The notes below the pieces were generated by a model that was not told where the DNA came from, ran no database searches, and saw only the letters and a program-made list of their open reading frames with translations. A program made the translations under genes and the position numbers. From the NCBI RefSeq assembly GCF_000355765.4, contig NZ_CP021106.3:1831137-1895136 (forward strand): a stretch of 64,000 nt of DNA, written 5' to 3'. The DNA comes from Nitrosospira lacus. GTDB taxonomy: Bacteria > Pseudomonadota > Gammaproteobacteria > Burkholderiales > Nitrosomonadaceae. Positions 1-8,420 of this stretch are shown piece by piece (within the stretch, counting starts at the first letter, position 1; the number at the start of each line of letters is the position of its first letter).

Positions 1-2
1 AC

Positions 3-329
3 ACATGGCAAGTAGAAACATGGCAACGCTGGTCGTTGATCGCGCATGGCATGGCTCTAGCTGGGCACGACATCAGCCAGAGTCTGGGGCAGCAACTCAG
101 CAGGGCAGACGTGTCCGAATCCCGCGTGACCAAGCTTCTCACGTCCCGCGGGGATGCCTTCCGCCAAATATTGCCACGCTTGTTGCGACTGCTCGCCAGC
201 AAAAATGTGGAGCCCAACTGGCACGAACTGGGTGGACTGATTCTTAATCAGGAACGCGACGAAGAAAAAGCGGAAGTCACACGTCTCAGGATTGCCGGAC
301 GATTTTTCACTGCTGAAGCCAGAAAATAA
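3..329 (+). CDS. cse2: CRISPR Cascade small subunit Cse2 (CasB), 5' end cut by window
   Basis: The reading frame is open from the first bases of the window to a TAA at 327-329, so only the C-terminal part (about 108 residues) is present. The visible part has the helical, Arg-rich character of Cse2: a start like WQRWSLIAHGMAL and a segment DAFRQILPRLLRLL. Cse2 forms the dimeric small subunit of type I-E Cascade and contacts the displaced strand and crRNA. The identification rests mostly on position, directly upstream of cas7e (30 bp gap) in the fixed order cse1-cse2-cas7-cas5-cas6-cas1-cas2. A TTG at 36 is not the real start because the similarity continues upstream of it. Cse1 and Cas3 would lie outside the window. 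Confidence 0.85.
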   Translation, partial: TWQVETWQRWSLIAHGMALAGHDISQSLGQQLSRADVSESRVTKLLTSRGDAFRQILPRLLRLLASKNVEPNWHELGGLILNQERDEEKAEVTRLRIAGRFFTAEARK

Positions 330-359
330 AACAACTAATTTTACCATTGGAGACCGGTC

Positions 360-1559
360 ATGCCACTACCCCGCTTTATTCAGATTCACACCTTGCATAC
401 TTATCCTGCTGCCTTGCTGAACCGTGACGATGCCGGACTGGCGAAACGCTTGCCATTAGGCAATGCCGTTCGCACGCGCATTTCATCGCAATGTTTGAAA
501 CGCCATTGGCGCGTGACGGATGATCAGTTTGCATTGTCGCGCCTGGATGTGCCTATGGCAATTCGTTCGCGCTTGACGCTGGAGCTTATCAGCAAGCGCA
601 TTGAGGAAAATGGCATTCCCGCTGCGCTGGCGCAAGCTGCCGCTGAAGCACTGCGTGATGGCGGTTTACTCGATAAGGGCGGCAAGGACAAAAAAGGTGA
701 AGATGCTCTTAAAACTGGACAGGCGGTCTTAATGGGTAAACCGGAAATCGATTACCTGGTAGCACGCTGTACGCAATTGGCTCAAGCCGGCCCGGATGAG
801 AAATCCATTAAGGCTGATGTCATTAACGCGCTGAAAAATGAGAAAAATAATATCAGAGCACTCAAACATGGCAGCGGACTTGAATCTGCCCTCTTTGGCC
901 GCATGGTGACATCGGATATTCTCGCCAGCCGCGAGGCCTCTATTTATGTTTCCCATGCTTTTACTGTGCATCAAGCCCAGGTGGAAAATGATTATTTCAC
1001 CGTAGTAGATGATTTATCTAGAGAAGCAGGTGATTTGGGATCTGCCGGTATTTTCGATACCGAACTCGCTTCCGGCCTTTACTATGGCTACGTGGTGGTG
1101 GACGTGCCGCAGCTGATTGAAAATCTGGAAGGCATTGCCGCCAAAGAGTGTTTTGCCGATGGTATTCCAGTAGAACGCCGCGAACTGGCAGGGCGCATGG
1201 TGCAACATTTGCTGCATCTGATTGCTACCGTCAGTCCCGGCGCCAAGCGCGGTTCGACTGCGCCCTTCGATTGGGCCAAGTTTGTGTTGGTGGAAGCGGG
1301 CGATTGGCAACCGCGCAGCTTGGCGGGTGCATTCCACGATGCATTGCCGCTGGAAGAAAAAAACAATCCCGGTACTATCCGGCAACGCGCCGTGGCTCGC
1401 CTGACACAAGAGATTACGGCGATGGATGATGCGTATGGTGCTACTTTAGCGCGGCGCTTTTTAGCGCTGGATACGGTTGAGGTGCCAAGTGCCGAACGTG
1501 CCAGCCTCAGCCGGCTAGGCGCGTGGGCAAGCGAAATTGTGCGGCAGGGAGCATGCTGA
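360..1559 (+). CDS. cas7e: Type I-E Cascade backbone subunit Cas7e (CasC/Cse4)
   Basis: A 399-residue protein with the Cas7e N-terminus (FIQIHTLHTYPAALLNRDDA, then GNAVRTRISSQCLKRHWR). In the family this part forms the crRNA-binding palm that polymerises as six copies along the spacer. It is somewhat longer than E. coli CasC (363 residues); the extra length includes a Lys/Asp-rich loop near residues 105-120 (KGGKDKKGED). The ATG follows a GGAGACCGGTC stretch that can serve as ribosome binding site. The gene is 30 bp after cse2 and one base before the cas5e start, so it belongs to one operon. A second reading frame over its 3' half is an antisense shadow. Confidence 0.96.
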   Translation: MPLPRFIQIHTLHTYPAALLNRDDAGLAKRLPLGNAVRTRISSQCLKRHWRVTDDQFALSRLDVPMAIRSRLTLELISKRIEENGIPAALAQAAAEALRDGGLLDKGGKDKKGEDALKTGQAVLMGKPEIDYLVARCTQLAQAGPDEKSIKADVINALKNEKNNIRALKHGSGLESALFGRMVTSDILASREASIYVSHAFTVHQAQVENDYFTVVDDLSREAGDLGSAGIFDTELASGLYYGYVVVDVPQLIENLEGIAAKECFADGIPVERRELAGRMVQHLLHLIATVSPGAKRGSTAPFDWAKFVLVEAGDWQPRSLAGAFHDALPLEEKNNPGTIRQRAVARLTQEITAMDDAYGATLARRFLALDTVEVPSAERASLSRLGAWASEIVRQGAC

Positions 1560-1560
1560 G

Positions 1561-2280
1561 ATGCACCGTCATCTTTTGCTGCGGCTGGAATCGCCGCTTA
1601 GCGCTTTTGGCGGCGAAACCATTGACAACTTTGGCGTGACTCGGGACTTCCCGGCACTTTCCATGGTTACCGGATTGTTTGCCAATGCACTCGGCTGGAG
1701 ACGTGAAGATTGCGTATTGCATGATCGCTTACAGAGCCGCTTGATAGTTGGGACCCGACTGAATACGCCGCTACAACGCCTTAGGGATTTTCAAACCGCC
1801 CAGCTGGGGAAAAACGATAAGGGCTGGACGACTTGGGGTATTCCAGAAGAACGTCGAGGAGGCGCAGGCACCTATGAGGGTCCACATTTGCGCTACCGTG
1901 ACTATCATGCCAGTCTCGATGTCCTAGTCGCTCTGCGCCTGGAACCCGCGCATGAAGCTCCCACACTCAGCGACTTGGCTCTTGCCCTGGATCATCCCGC
2001 ACGGCCTTTGTTTATCGGCCGCAAATCCTGTCTGCCAAGCCATCGTCTTTTTTCCGGCTGGCAAGAGGCCGACAATGTGCTGCATGCGCTACGAACTGCT
2101 CAAATTCCTGAAATTGGTAACGCCCAATCTCTGCGCATGCAGTGGCCCGACGGTGAAGGCCGTCTTGCGGGAGATCGTTTGATCGACCTATGCGACGAAC
2201 GCAACTGGACCAGCGGCGTGCATGGCGGCTGGCGGCCTGTCCGTGAGGGCAGTTTCACGCTGCAAGGTGCGCAAACATGA
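1561..2280 (+). CDS. cas5e: Type I-E Cascade subunit Cas5e (CasD)
   Basis: 239 residues from the ATG at 1561, which begins MHRHLLLRLESPLSAFGG, the typical Cas5 start in which a short beta strand precedes the Gly-rich turn. An in-frame upstream ATG (1537) would overlap cas7e by 23 bases and adds residues unlike the family, so it was not chosen. Cas5e caps the 5' handle of the crRNA in Cascade. The FPALSMVTGLFANALGW segment matches the conserved Cas5 helix after the first strand. Its stop overlaps the cas6e start (ATGA, 2277-2280), showing translational coupling. Confidence 0.95.
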   Translation: MHRHLLLRLESPLSAFGGETIDNFGVTRDFPALSMVTGLFANALGWRREDCVLHDRLQSRLIVGTRLNTPLQRLRDFQTAQLGKNDKGWTTWGIPEERRGGAGTYEGPHLRYRDYHASLDVLVALRLEPAHEAPTLSDLALALDHPARPLFIGRKSCLPSHRLFSGWQEADNVLHALRTAQIPEIGNAQSLRMQWPDGEGRLAGDRLIDLCDERNWTSGVHGGWRPVREGSFTLQGAQT

Positions 2281-3002
2281 CATTTAAATTGATACGTTTG
2301 CAACCGGATTCTGTGGCGCTCGCGTCTTGGGCCGCTCGCTACAAAGTACTGTCGCCCGATGGTGACTACGGTTATGCCTTCCACAGCTTGCTCAGCACCG
2401 TATTTGGTGAGCAGGCTCCCAAGCCTTTCCGCCATATGGACGCCAAGCAAGGGTTGCTTGCCTATACCTCGGCGAAGTTGGAAACGTTGCGCCTGAATGC
2501 CAGTTTGGCTGCGCCGGATGTCGCGCGTGCATTGGGATTGGATGAGCTGGATGCACGTCCGTTTCCCGATACGTGGAAAGAAGGGCAGATACTAGGTTTT
2601 GAAGTGCGGGTGCGTCCAGTGATCCGCGCTAAAGATGGTCGTGAACGCGATGCGTTTTTACATGCAGTTGATATACTTCCGGCGGCCGAGAATGGAGGCA
2701 TTGCCCAGCGCGCTGCCATTTATCAGGACTGGCTTGCGAAGCAGCTCGCGGCGGAAGGTGCAGCGCAAATTATTCAAGCACAAATGGAAGCGTTTCGTTT
2801 AACACGCGTATTGCGCAAGGAAAGTGCCGGGGATAACGAAAAACGAAGAGTACGCTTCATAACGGGACCGGACGTGGTTTTTAAAGGTCAATTGCGGGTC
2901 GACAGCTCCAATGCATTTACCCGCTTACTGGCTCGCGGCGTCGGGAGGCATCGGACGTTTGGTTTTGGTATGCTGCTGCTCAAGCCTGCCGCATCGTGCT
3001 GA
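2277..3002 (+). CDS. cas6e: CRISPR RNA endoribonuclease Cas6e (CasE)
   Basis: 241 residues, close to family length. Cas6e cuts the array transcript at the base of each repeat hairpin and stays bound to the 3' end of the mature crRNA. The N-terminal ferredoxin-like fold begins LIRLQPDS; a histidine at about residue 36 (GYAFHSLLSTVFG) is in the place of the catalytic His that lies before the LFG/VFG motif in Cas6e proteins. The C-terminal Gly-rich loop RHRTFGFGMLLLKP is the signature of RAMP/Cas6 proteins. It overlaps cas5e by 4 bp and the GTG start of cas1 by 7 bp. Confidence 0.95.
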   Translation: MTFKLIRLQPDSVALASWAARYKVLSPDGDYGYAFHSLLSTVFGEQAPKPFRHMDAKQGLLAYTSAKLETLRLNASLAAPDVARALGLDELDARPFPDTWKEGQILGFEVRVRPVIRAKDGRERDAFLHAVDILPAAENGGIAQRAAIYQDWLAKQLAAEGAAQIIQAQMEAFRLTRVLRKESAGDNEKRRVRFITGPDVVFKGQLRVDSSNAFTRLLARGVGRHRTFGFGMLLLKPAASC

Positions 3003-3889
3003 AAGGTCGGCTCGGGCTGGAAACGGCACGCATACCACATGCCGACAGGCATGGCTTGATCTGGCTGGAACGTGGCGAACTCTGCGTAGTGGACGGTTGC
3101 CTGAATTTTTTATCCGGCAAGCACACTGTTGAGCCGCATATTCTTCAGGTGCCCCACCAAGCGATATCCATGATACTGCTCGGGCCGGGTAGCAGCGTTA
3201 CCCACGATGCATTGCGCCTGCTGGCACGACACGGTACTTTAATGGCGGCAGTCGGAGTGGACGGAGTTCGCACTTACACCGCACCCCCGTTGATGCCCGA
3301 CCGCTCCGATGTAGCGCGGCGGCAAGCAGAGTTGTGGGGTAGTCCACGCCGCCGTATCAGTGTTGCGCGGCATATGTATGCCCTGCGGCTGGGGGAGGTG
3401 CTGCCGCATCGTGATTTGGACACTTTGCGTGGAATTGAAGGTGCGCGGGTGAAGACGATTTATCGTCTCATGGCGGAAAAATATGGCATTAAATGGAATG
3501 GTCGCCACTACGACCGCGGAGATCCGGGCGCGGCGGATACGCCAAATCAAGCTATCAATCATGCTGCCACTGCCGTGCAAGCCGCGGCAGCCATTGCCGT
3601 CCAGTCGTTAGCCGCTGTTCCTCAGCTTGGGTTTATTCACGAAGACTCCGGTCAGGCATTTGTGCTGGATATTGCCGATCTGTTCCGCGATTCCATAACC
3701 CTCCATATCGCTTTTTCGGCAGCAAAAAAGATCAGCGAAGGCGACGAAACAATAATTGATCGATTGGTAAGGCGTGAAGCATCCACCATATTCAGAAAAC
3801 AGGGGGTGATCCCCGCCATGATAGACAAAATCAAGCAGGTATTGCGTACTGAGGAAACAAATGGCTCTGGTAGTGATAGTAACGCGTGA
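2996..3889 (+). CDS. cas1: CRISPR spacer integrase Cas1 (type I-E)
   Basis: 297 residues from a GTG at 2996 that overlaps the cas6e stop. The beginning (LGLETARIPHADRHGLIWLERGELCVVDGCL) matches the Cas1e N-terminal beta domain, and LLGPGSSVTHDALRLLARHG is the conserved segment preceding the helical catalytic domain. HEDSGQAFVLDIADLFR carries the conserved His and Asp of the Cas1 metal site. Cas1 with Cas2 integrates prespacers at the leader end of the array. The gene overlaps cas2 by 29 bp, as is common in type I-E loci. Confidence 0.96.
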   Translation: MLKGRLGLETARIPHADRHGLIWLERGELCVVDGCLNFLSGKHTVEPHILQVPHQAISMILLGPGSSVTHDALRLLARHGTLMAAVGVDGVRTYTAPPLMPDRSDVARRQAELWGSPRRRISVARHMYALRLGEVLPHRDLDTLRGIEGARVKTIYRLMAEKYGIKWNGRHYDRGDPGAADTPNQAINHAATAVQAAAAIAVQSLAAVPQLGFIHEDSGQAFVLDIADLFRDSITLHIAFSAAKKISEGDETIIDRLVRREASTIFRKQGVIPAMIDKIKQVLRTEETNGSGSDSNA

Positions 3890-4157
3890 TGTCGCCTACA
3901 AATATCGCGGATTTCTTTCTTCAATAATGCTGGAGATTGCACCTACGGTCTATCTTTCTCCCCACTTGAATGCCGGAATAAGAGCGAGAGCTTGGGATAT
4001 TCTTGCCGATTGGTATAAGGCTGAGCCACAGGGCAGTATTGTTATGGTGTGGAAAGATGTAAATGAAATCGGCGGTGTTGGCATAAAAAACCTGGGCAAC
4101 CCTCCAAGTGAACTGGTAGAACTTGATGGTCTTTGGGTAGTAAAGCACATGATGTAA
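3861..4157 (+). CDS. cas2: CRISPR-associated Cas2 (type I-E, CasB-type adaptation partner)
   Basis: 98 residues starting MALVVIVTRDVAYKYRGFLSS, typical of the Cas2e (TIGR01873-type) subfamily rather than classical Cas2. Cas2e acts as the structural dimer in the Cas1-Cas2 integrase. The segment APTVYLSPHLNAGIRARAWDIL is strongly conserved in E. coli-type Cas2e. The gene begins inside cas1 in another frame and ends 67 bp before the first repeat, so the leader lies directly downstream. Full length, no defect seen. Confidence 0.95.
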   Translation: MALVVIVTRDVAYKYRGFLSSIMLEIAPTVYLSPHLNAGIRARAWDILADWYKAEPQGSIVMVWKDVNEIGGVGIKNLGNPPSELVELDGLWVVKHMM

Positions 4158-4224
4158 TTCGATCTTTAACAAATCGCATGCTTTTGAATGATTGCTCTTG
4201 CAGATCAAGAAATTGTCTATGAGA
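4158..4224 (+). promoter_or_regulatory. CRISPR leader with a likely IHF site
   Basis: The 67 bp between cas2 and the first repeat are AT-rich compared with the flanks. Bases 4203-4215 read GATCAAGAAATTG, matching the IHF consensus WATCAANNNNTTR in all but the first position and ending 9 bp before the first repeat. In E. coli type I-E, IHF bends the leader at this distance so that Cas1-Cas2 integrates at the first repeat. The leader side is supported by the decayed repeats at the opposite end. Confidence 0.6.
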
Positions 4225-6060
4225 GTTTCCCCCGCGCCTGCGGGGATAGGCCCCTGCGCAATCCCGCGGTAATTGACGCGGCGGGGTTTCCCCCGCGCCT
4301 GCGGGGATAGGCCCGTTAGTTCTCACACTGCAAGACGCCGCTAGTAGTTTCCCCCGCGCCTGCGGGGATAGGCCGTATTCGTTGACCGCTGACCTCAAAG
4401 CCTTCTCGTTTCCCCCGCGCCTGCGGGGATAGGCCCATGACGCTAACGGGTAAGACAATCAATGCGGAGTTTCCCCCGCGCCTGCGGGGATAGGCCCATG
4501 TGCCCAGTGTCCACCAAGGCTTTTGAGAAGTTTCCCCCGCGCCTGCGGGGATAGGCCGTAGGGGCAATGGAGAGTAACGCATCTCTAACCGTTTCCCCCG
4601 CGCCTGCGGGGATAGGCCCAGTCGTCAGAATGGGTTGCGTTGGGATGGCTGGTTTCCCCCGCGCCTGCGGGGATAGGCCCATATAAGAGCTGCCCTTTGA
4701 GGCGGCTTTTTTGTTTCCCCCGCGCCTGCGGGGATAGGCCTTCAAATGGCAGGCGTGAAAGGTAAGAGTGGCGGTTTCCCCCGCGCCTGCGGGGATAGGC
4801 CCTGAGGTAGGCGAGTTATTCACGACTTGGCAGAGTTTCCCCCGCGCCTGCGGGGATAGGCCCTTCAGACAGAGGCCGCGAGAATTGACCTTGCCGTTTC
4901 CCCCGCGCCTGCGGGGATAGGCCCACTAAAGGCGCTGGCGGCCGACAGCAATACGGGTTTCCCCCGCGCCTGCGGGGATAGGCCCCCAGCTAATACAAAG
5001 GATCAGCCAACCGCTAGGTTTCCCCCGCGCCTGCGGGGATAGGCCACCAATCCGCCAGCTATCGTTGTGCCTGGATACGTTTCCCCCGCGCCTGCGGGGA
5101 TAGGCCCCACTCCGGGAATGTGTTGGGGATATTCACAGCGTTTCCCCCGCGCCTGCGGGGATAGGCCCCACCCGATAGGCTCTAGCCATTCCCTAATGCT
5201 GTTTCCCCCGCGCCTGCGGGGATAGGCCCTCGACCGCCAGCGCGAACATATCTCCTGGGTGGTTTCCCCCGCGCCTGCGGGGATAGGCCTCACCCGGGTG
5301 AGTAGGATGAAGCCAGTACGCTGTTTCCCCCGCGCCTGCGGGGATAGGCCTTAGAAGGCGGCCGGTACAGGGAGTTGAAGTTAGTTTCCCCCGCGCCTGC
5401 GGGGATAGGCCCACGCACAACGTCATCGAGCGATTCCACAATGAGTTTCCCCCGCGCCTGCGGGGATAGGCCCGTCAGGCGGGAGTCCGGCAGGGGCGGC
5501 GGAGAGTTTCCCCCGCGCCTGCGGGGATAGGCCCTCTGTGGTAATGTCTCCGAACAGAACGACATCGTTTCCCCCGCGCCTGCGGGGATAGGCCCTGGTT
5601 CGTCTTGGTCAGGTTAACCGATGTCGTGTTTCCCCCGCGCCTGCGGGGATAGGCCCCGTTACGACTACTGGGGCAAATAGCCATATCAGTTTCCCCCGCG
5701 CCTGCGGGGATAGGCCCCGGCAGGATACGCATCGGCTGTTGACGGGGATGTTTCCCCCGCGCCTGCGGGGATAGGCCCAAGCTTAATCCACACTGCGAAA
5801 CGCATCACCTGTTTCCCCCGCGCCTGCGGGGATAGGCCGCGATGCGGGTGTCGGGCGCGGCTCCGTCCATGGTTTCCCCCGCGCCTGCGGGGATAGGCCC
5901 GTATCGAATGGGGCGGTGATAGTTCCTAAAGAGTTTCCCCCGCGCCTGCGGGGATAGGCCCGCAGAAGGCATTATGGCATTGCTAATGCCGAAGTTTCCC
6001 CCGCGCCTGCGGGGATATGCTGTCGAAGTACTCTCGAGTACTCTATTTCCCCCGCCTACC
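4225..6060 (+). CRISPR. Type I-E CRISPR array: 30 repeats, 29 spacers, plus a relic repeat
   Basis: Repeats start every 61 bp from 4225 to 5994 without exception. The constant core is 28 bp, starting GTTTCCCCCGCGCCTGCGGG and ending GATAGGCC; it contains the short CCCCGCGCCTGCGGGG hairpin of type I-E. Counting the variable next base as position 29 gives 29-bp repeats and 32-bp spacers, as in E. coli. Repeats 1-29 look identical; repeat 30 (5994-6021) changes its last four bases to TGCT. A shortened relic (TTTCCCCCGCCTACC, about 6044-6060) follows after only 22-23 bp. Decay at this end and cas2 at the other place the leader at 4158-4224 and transcription on the plus strand. No duplicate spacer was noticed. 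Confidence 0.99.
6027..6042. repeat. Perfect inverted repeat at the trailer end of the CRISPR array
   Basis: AGTACTC-TC-GAGTACT: two 7-base arms with a 2-base loop, lying between the last degenerate repeat and the relic repeat. It takes the place of a normal spacer, of which only about 22-23 bases remain. It may be a remnant of an insertion or a transcript-end hairpin; there is no T-run after it. Confidence 0.6.
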
Positions 6061-6173
6061 AAATGGGGTTATGTCAATTTTATTTCGCTAACGGTGTAAA
6101 GCAGCGTTGTCGACTCTGCCAGATTATGCTTTGCGAATCTAGTTTGGGGCAATACGGACAAATGCGGATCCAG

Positions 6174-6890
6174 TTAAATTTTGGGGATGCGCAGCGTTTT
6201 ACTGATCATCAGGCTTCCGGACAATACGAACAGTAGAGCCAGGGGATGCAATTCCCACGGCCCAATTGTCCACACTCCCCAGTAAAGATTCTCGCCAAGC
6301 CGTCCCATCCAGGCGGACAGCGCCAGCACGGCGGTGAGAACAATACTGGTGGGAATCGGCGTGCCCTCGAAGTAGGCCACCTTGTCGGCTCCCGCCGAGA
6401 GACTTTCCGCCGTGACATTGAATCGGGCCAGCCGGCTTACCCCGCAGCATACAAAGTAAATCAGCGCCACCCAATCCCAGCCGCCGCGCAGTCCGGCGGC
6501 GAAACCGAGAGCTGCGGGGGCGATGCCGAAAGAGAGGATGTCCGCCAAAGAGTCGAGTTCCCGTCCCAGTGCCGAATGCTGATGCCGCCATCGCGCGATC
6601 CGTCCATCGAGCACGTCAAATACAAAAGCCCCCGCCATCATTCCAGTTGAACTGTAGAAATGAGTCGTGGACCGGGTGTCGATATAGAGCATGGCGAATA
6701 ACACGGCAGCCACACCGCAGCCCGCGTTGCCCAGCGTGAAGAAGTCCGCAAGCTGGAACCCGCGTATCATCGAGAAATGTTTGGGGGAGTTGGGAGATGG
6801 GGGCAATGCCTTATCTCCCTGGGATGAAATGAGGTCCGCCGTCCGGAATGGCAAGCGCCACCCGGTGACATGCACGTTTATGGTTTTCAC
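6174..6890 (-). CDS. pssA: CDP-diacylglycerol-serine O-phosphatidyltransferase
   Basis: A 238-residue integral membrane enzyme of the CDP-alcohol phosphatidyltransferase family, making phosphatidylserine (precursor of phosphatidylethanolamine) from CDP-diacylglycerol and serine. The catalytic signature D-x2-DG-x2-AR-x8-G-x3-D-x3-D is complete: DVLDGRIAR, G eight residues later, then ELDSLAD. Several hydrophobic helices follow. The first 40 residues are poorly conserved, but the segment PKHFSMIRGFQLADFFTLGN around residue 36-55 is family-like, so the upstream GTG at 6890 was kept; the ATG at 6770 is an alternative. It stands alone, convergent with the CRISPR array. Confidence 0.88.
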   Translation of the reverse strand: MKTINVHVTGWRLPFRTADLISSQGDKALPPSPNSPKHFSMIRGFQLADFFTLGNAGCGVAAVLFAMLYIDTRSTTHFYSSTGMMAGAFVFDVLDGRIARWRHQHSALGRELDSLADILSFGIAPAALGFAAGLRGGWDWVALIYFVCCGVSRLARFNVTAESLSAGADKVAYFEGTPIPTSIVLTAVLALSAWMGRLGENLYWGVWTIGPWELHPLALLFVLSGSLMISKTLRIPKI

Positions 6891-7022
6891 TCAGCATTGT
6901 TTTGAAAGATCGGGTTTCATACGCTATTGTTAATGGGGAGTGTGCCAGGGTGAGTTCAAGAGTCAGCGGAAGAACCCGAAATGAAGGCCTTCAAGTATTG
7001 TGTATTGCTTCAGGAGGTGATG

Positions 7023-7418
7023 ATGCAAGCTGTCATTTTATTCTTTACCTTTGCAATTTTCAGTGGCAGTGCTTTCGCTGCTGACTGGAAGCTGATTGGT
7101 GACGATATCGAGCAAGGTGTAAAAACCTTCATCGATAAAAGTGCCATCAGCAAAAAAGGGACCGCAGTGAGGCTGTGGTCCGCGATCGATTACGAGAGCC
7201 CCAGATCCGTGGATGGCAAAGAACAATTGTCAACAAAATCGCTGGACGAATATGACTGCCAAAACCGGCAATATCGTACGCTGGCCTTTTATTGGTATTC
7301 ACGCCATAGAGGAGAGGGTGACCTGGTCTATTCAGAGACTGCTCCCGGCACCATGATGCCGGTTATTCCGGGATCTGTGGGTGAAATAGCCTGGAAAATC
7401 GCCTGCGGGAAAGAATGA
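7023..7418 (+). CDS. Secreted Adhesin_E-like protein
   Basis: 131 residues from the ATG at 7023, chosen because AGGAGG at 7012-7017 is 5 bp upstream; longer starts lack such a site. A signal peptide (hydrophobic ILFFTFAIFSGSAFA, cleavage after AFA) is clear. The mature part resembles the surface-adhesin E family (PF16747): a Trp near the start (ADWKLIG), FIDKSAI, RLWSAIDYE, then EYDCQNRQYRTL and a late Cys (IACGK) that could pair with the first. The family is known from Haemophilus protein E, but most environmental members have no known function. It stands alone. Confidence 0.65.
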   Translation: MQAVILFFTFAIFSGSAFAADWKLIGDDIEQGVKTFIDKSAISKKGTAVRLWSAIDYESPRSVDGKEQLSTKSLDEYDCQNRQYRTLAFYWYSRHRGEGDLVYSETAPGTMMPVIPGSVGEIAWKIACGKE

Positions 7419-7667
7419 ATGCAGCGTCAGACCGTCCTTCAACGGGCTACGATGCTAACCGAGGCCTTGTGTTGACTACCCCTTAATCCAGACTCGCTGT
7501 GGGCCTTGGCACAAGCCCAAGTACGCAAGGCGACGGGGCAGACGCATCGATCCGGTTCTGCGGCCGACAAAGGATACCGCTTGCGACGAGGGTTAAAAAC
7601 CCTCCTCTGCTTCACGGGAATTTAATGGAGCTGGTCTACATTTGCCTCACGCGGATAGGGGGTGGCC

Positions 7668-7742
7668 CTAGCGCAAGCCGAGGAAACTTAATATGGCGAT
7701 GATGATAACAATGAAGCCCACCCACCAGATAATGCTGTTCAT
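7668..7742 (-). CDS. 24-residue hydrophobic membrane peptide
   Basis: A very short frame: ATG at 7742-7740 preceded by a strong AAGGAGG (7753-7747 on the minus strand, 4-base spacing) and ending TAG at 7668. The product begins MNSIIWWVGFIVIII and ends SFLGLR: one transmembrane helix with a short basic tail. The excellent ribosome binding site and clean hydrophobic pattern argue it is real. Very short membrane peptides of this kind (Trp-Trp-Val-Gly then Ile-rich) occur as unannotated genes in many proteobacteria. Function unknown. Confidence 0.6.
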   Translation of the reverse strand: MNSIIWWVGFIVIIIAILSFLGLR

Positions 7743-7922
7743 GATACCTCCTTGGAATTGGATTGGTTGATTGACATCCCATGAAACGTCATTCAATGCG
7801 CTTTAACCGTTAACAATTCTCTACCTTCATGTATTTATGTTCTGCTCGCCAGCGCACATAAGCTCCATCTGGAGCCATTTCCCATTTCGATCCCAGCAAG
7901 AGATCGCATCCAAACCATAGCG

Positions 7923-8310
7923 CTAATCCAGGCCGCAACCTGTTCCGTTGGTTTCCGTTCTGGTCCAGCCTGACGTTCCGGGAAAGCGTGTCCGCCAATA
8001 AGTAAATGCGGCTGCTTCACGGGCTTCGGCGCGCGGTTGTTCGAAAACGCGATCGCAGGAATGAGAGAATTCGTGCATCAGCAGGGCCGTAGCAGGCGTG
8101 CCGGTCGGGTGCCGAGGCATTGGCACTGTTATTGAAAAAGGTGCCGAAGATGCGGGTGGTCTTGTCAAGAGGCAAAGACCGGCCCAGCATGCAGCGGCCG
8201 TTGTTGTTGCAGGGGGTCTGTTGTTCGCAGATCACACGGGCGTTGTCCCTGAATCGACCGCGAATGCAATTACCGAGATCGCTAGGGATAGTATTAATGG
8301 ACCAATCATG
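7923..8310 (-). pseudogene. Frameshifted metallopeptidase-like fragment
   Basis: Two minus-strand frames appear to be halves of one protein. The first, open from 8310, reads DNARVICEQQTPCNNNGRC then KTTRIFGTFFNN and DRHA near 8100. The second continues, after a one-base frame change at about 8090-8100, as TPATALLMHEFSHSCDRVFEQPRAEAREAAAF. LMHEFSHSCD is a zinc-peptidase-like HExxH motif, and the downstream Glu-Ala-Glu-Ala pattern fits the usual third zinc ligand helix. No start with a ribosome binding site is visible. Cys-rich putative metallopeptidases of this shape occur as toxin-like or orphan secreted proteins; the exact family is not recognised. Confidence 0.45.
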
Positions 8311-8420
8311 TTAATTTTGCCAAAGAAATGGCGAATCGAGGGTCAGACTATTGCGGCAGATGCCACTCCAAGCCCAGCAATCAATCTGTAATTCATCAAT
8401 ACTCATTTCCCGGGGAAGAC

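Noticed and set aside
4042-6062. Minus-strand frames through the CRISPR array encoding repeats such as PIPAGAGET, AYPRRRGGN and GLSPQARGK
   Set aside because: They are the 61-bp repeat read in three successive frames (61 is not divisible by 3), with spacers as variable parts; no ribosome binding sites.
7588-7604. GAGGGTT-AAA-AACCCTC hairpin
   Set aside because: No T-run on either strand and not at the end of a gene; left as an unexplained hairpin.
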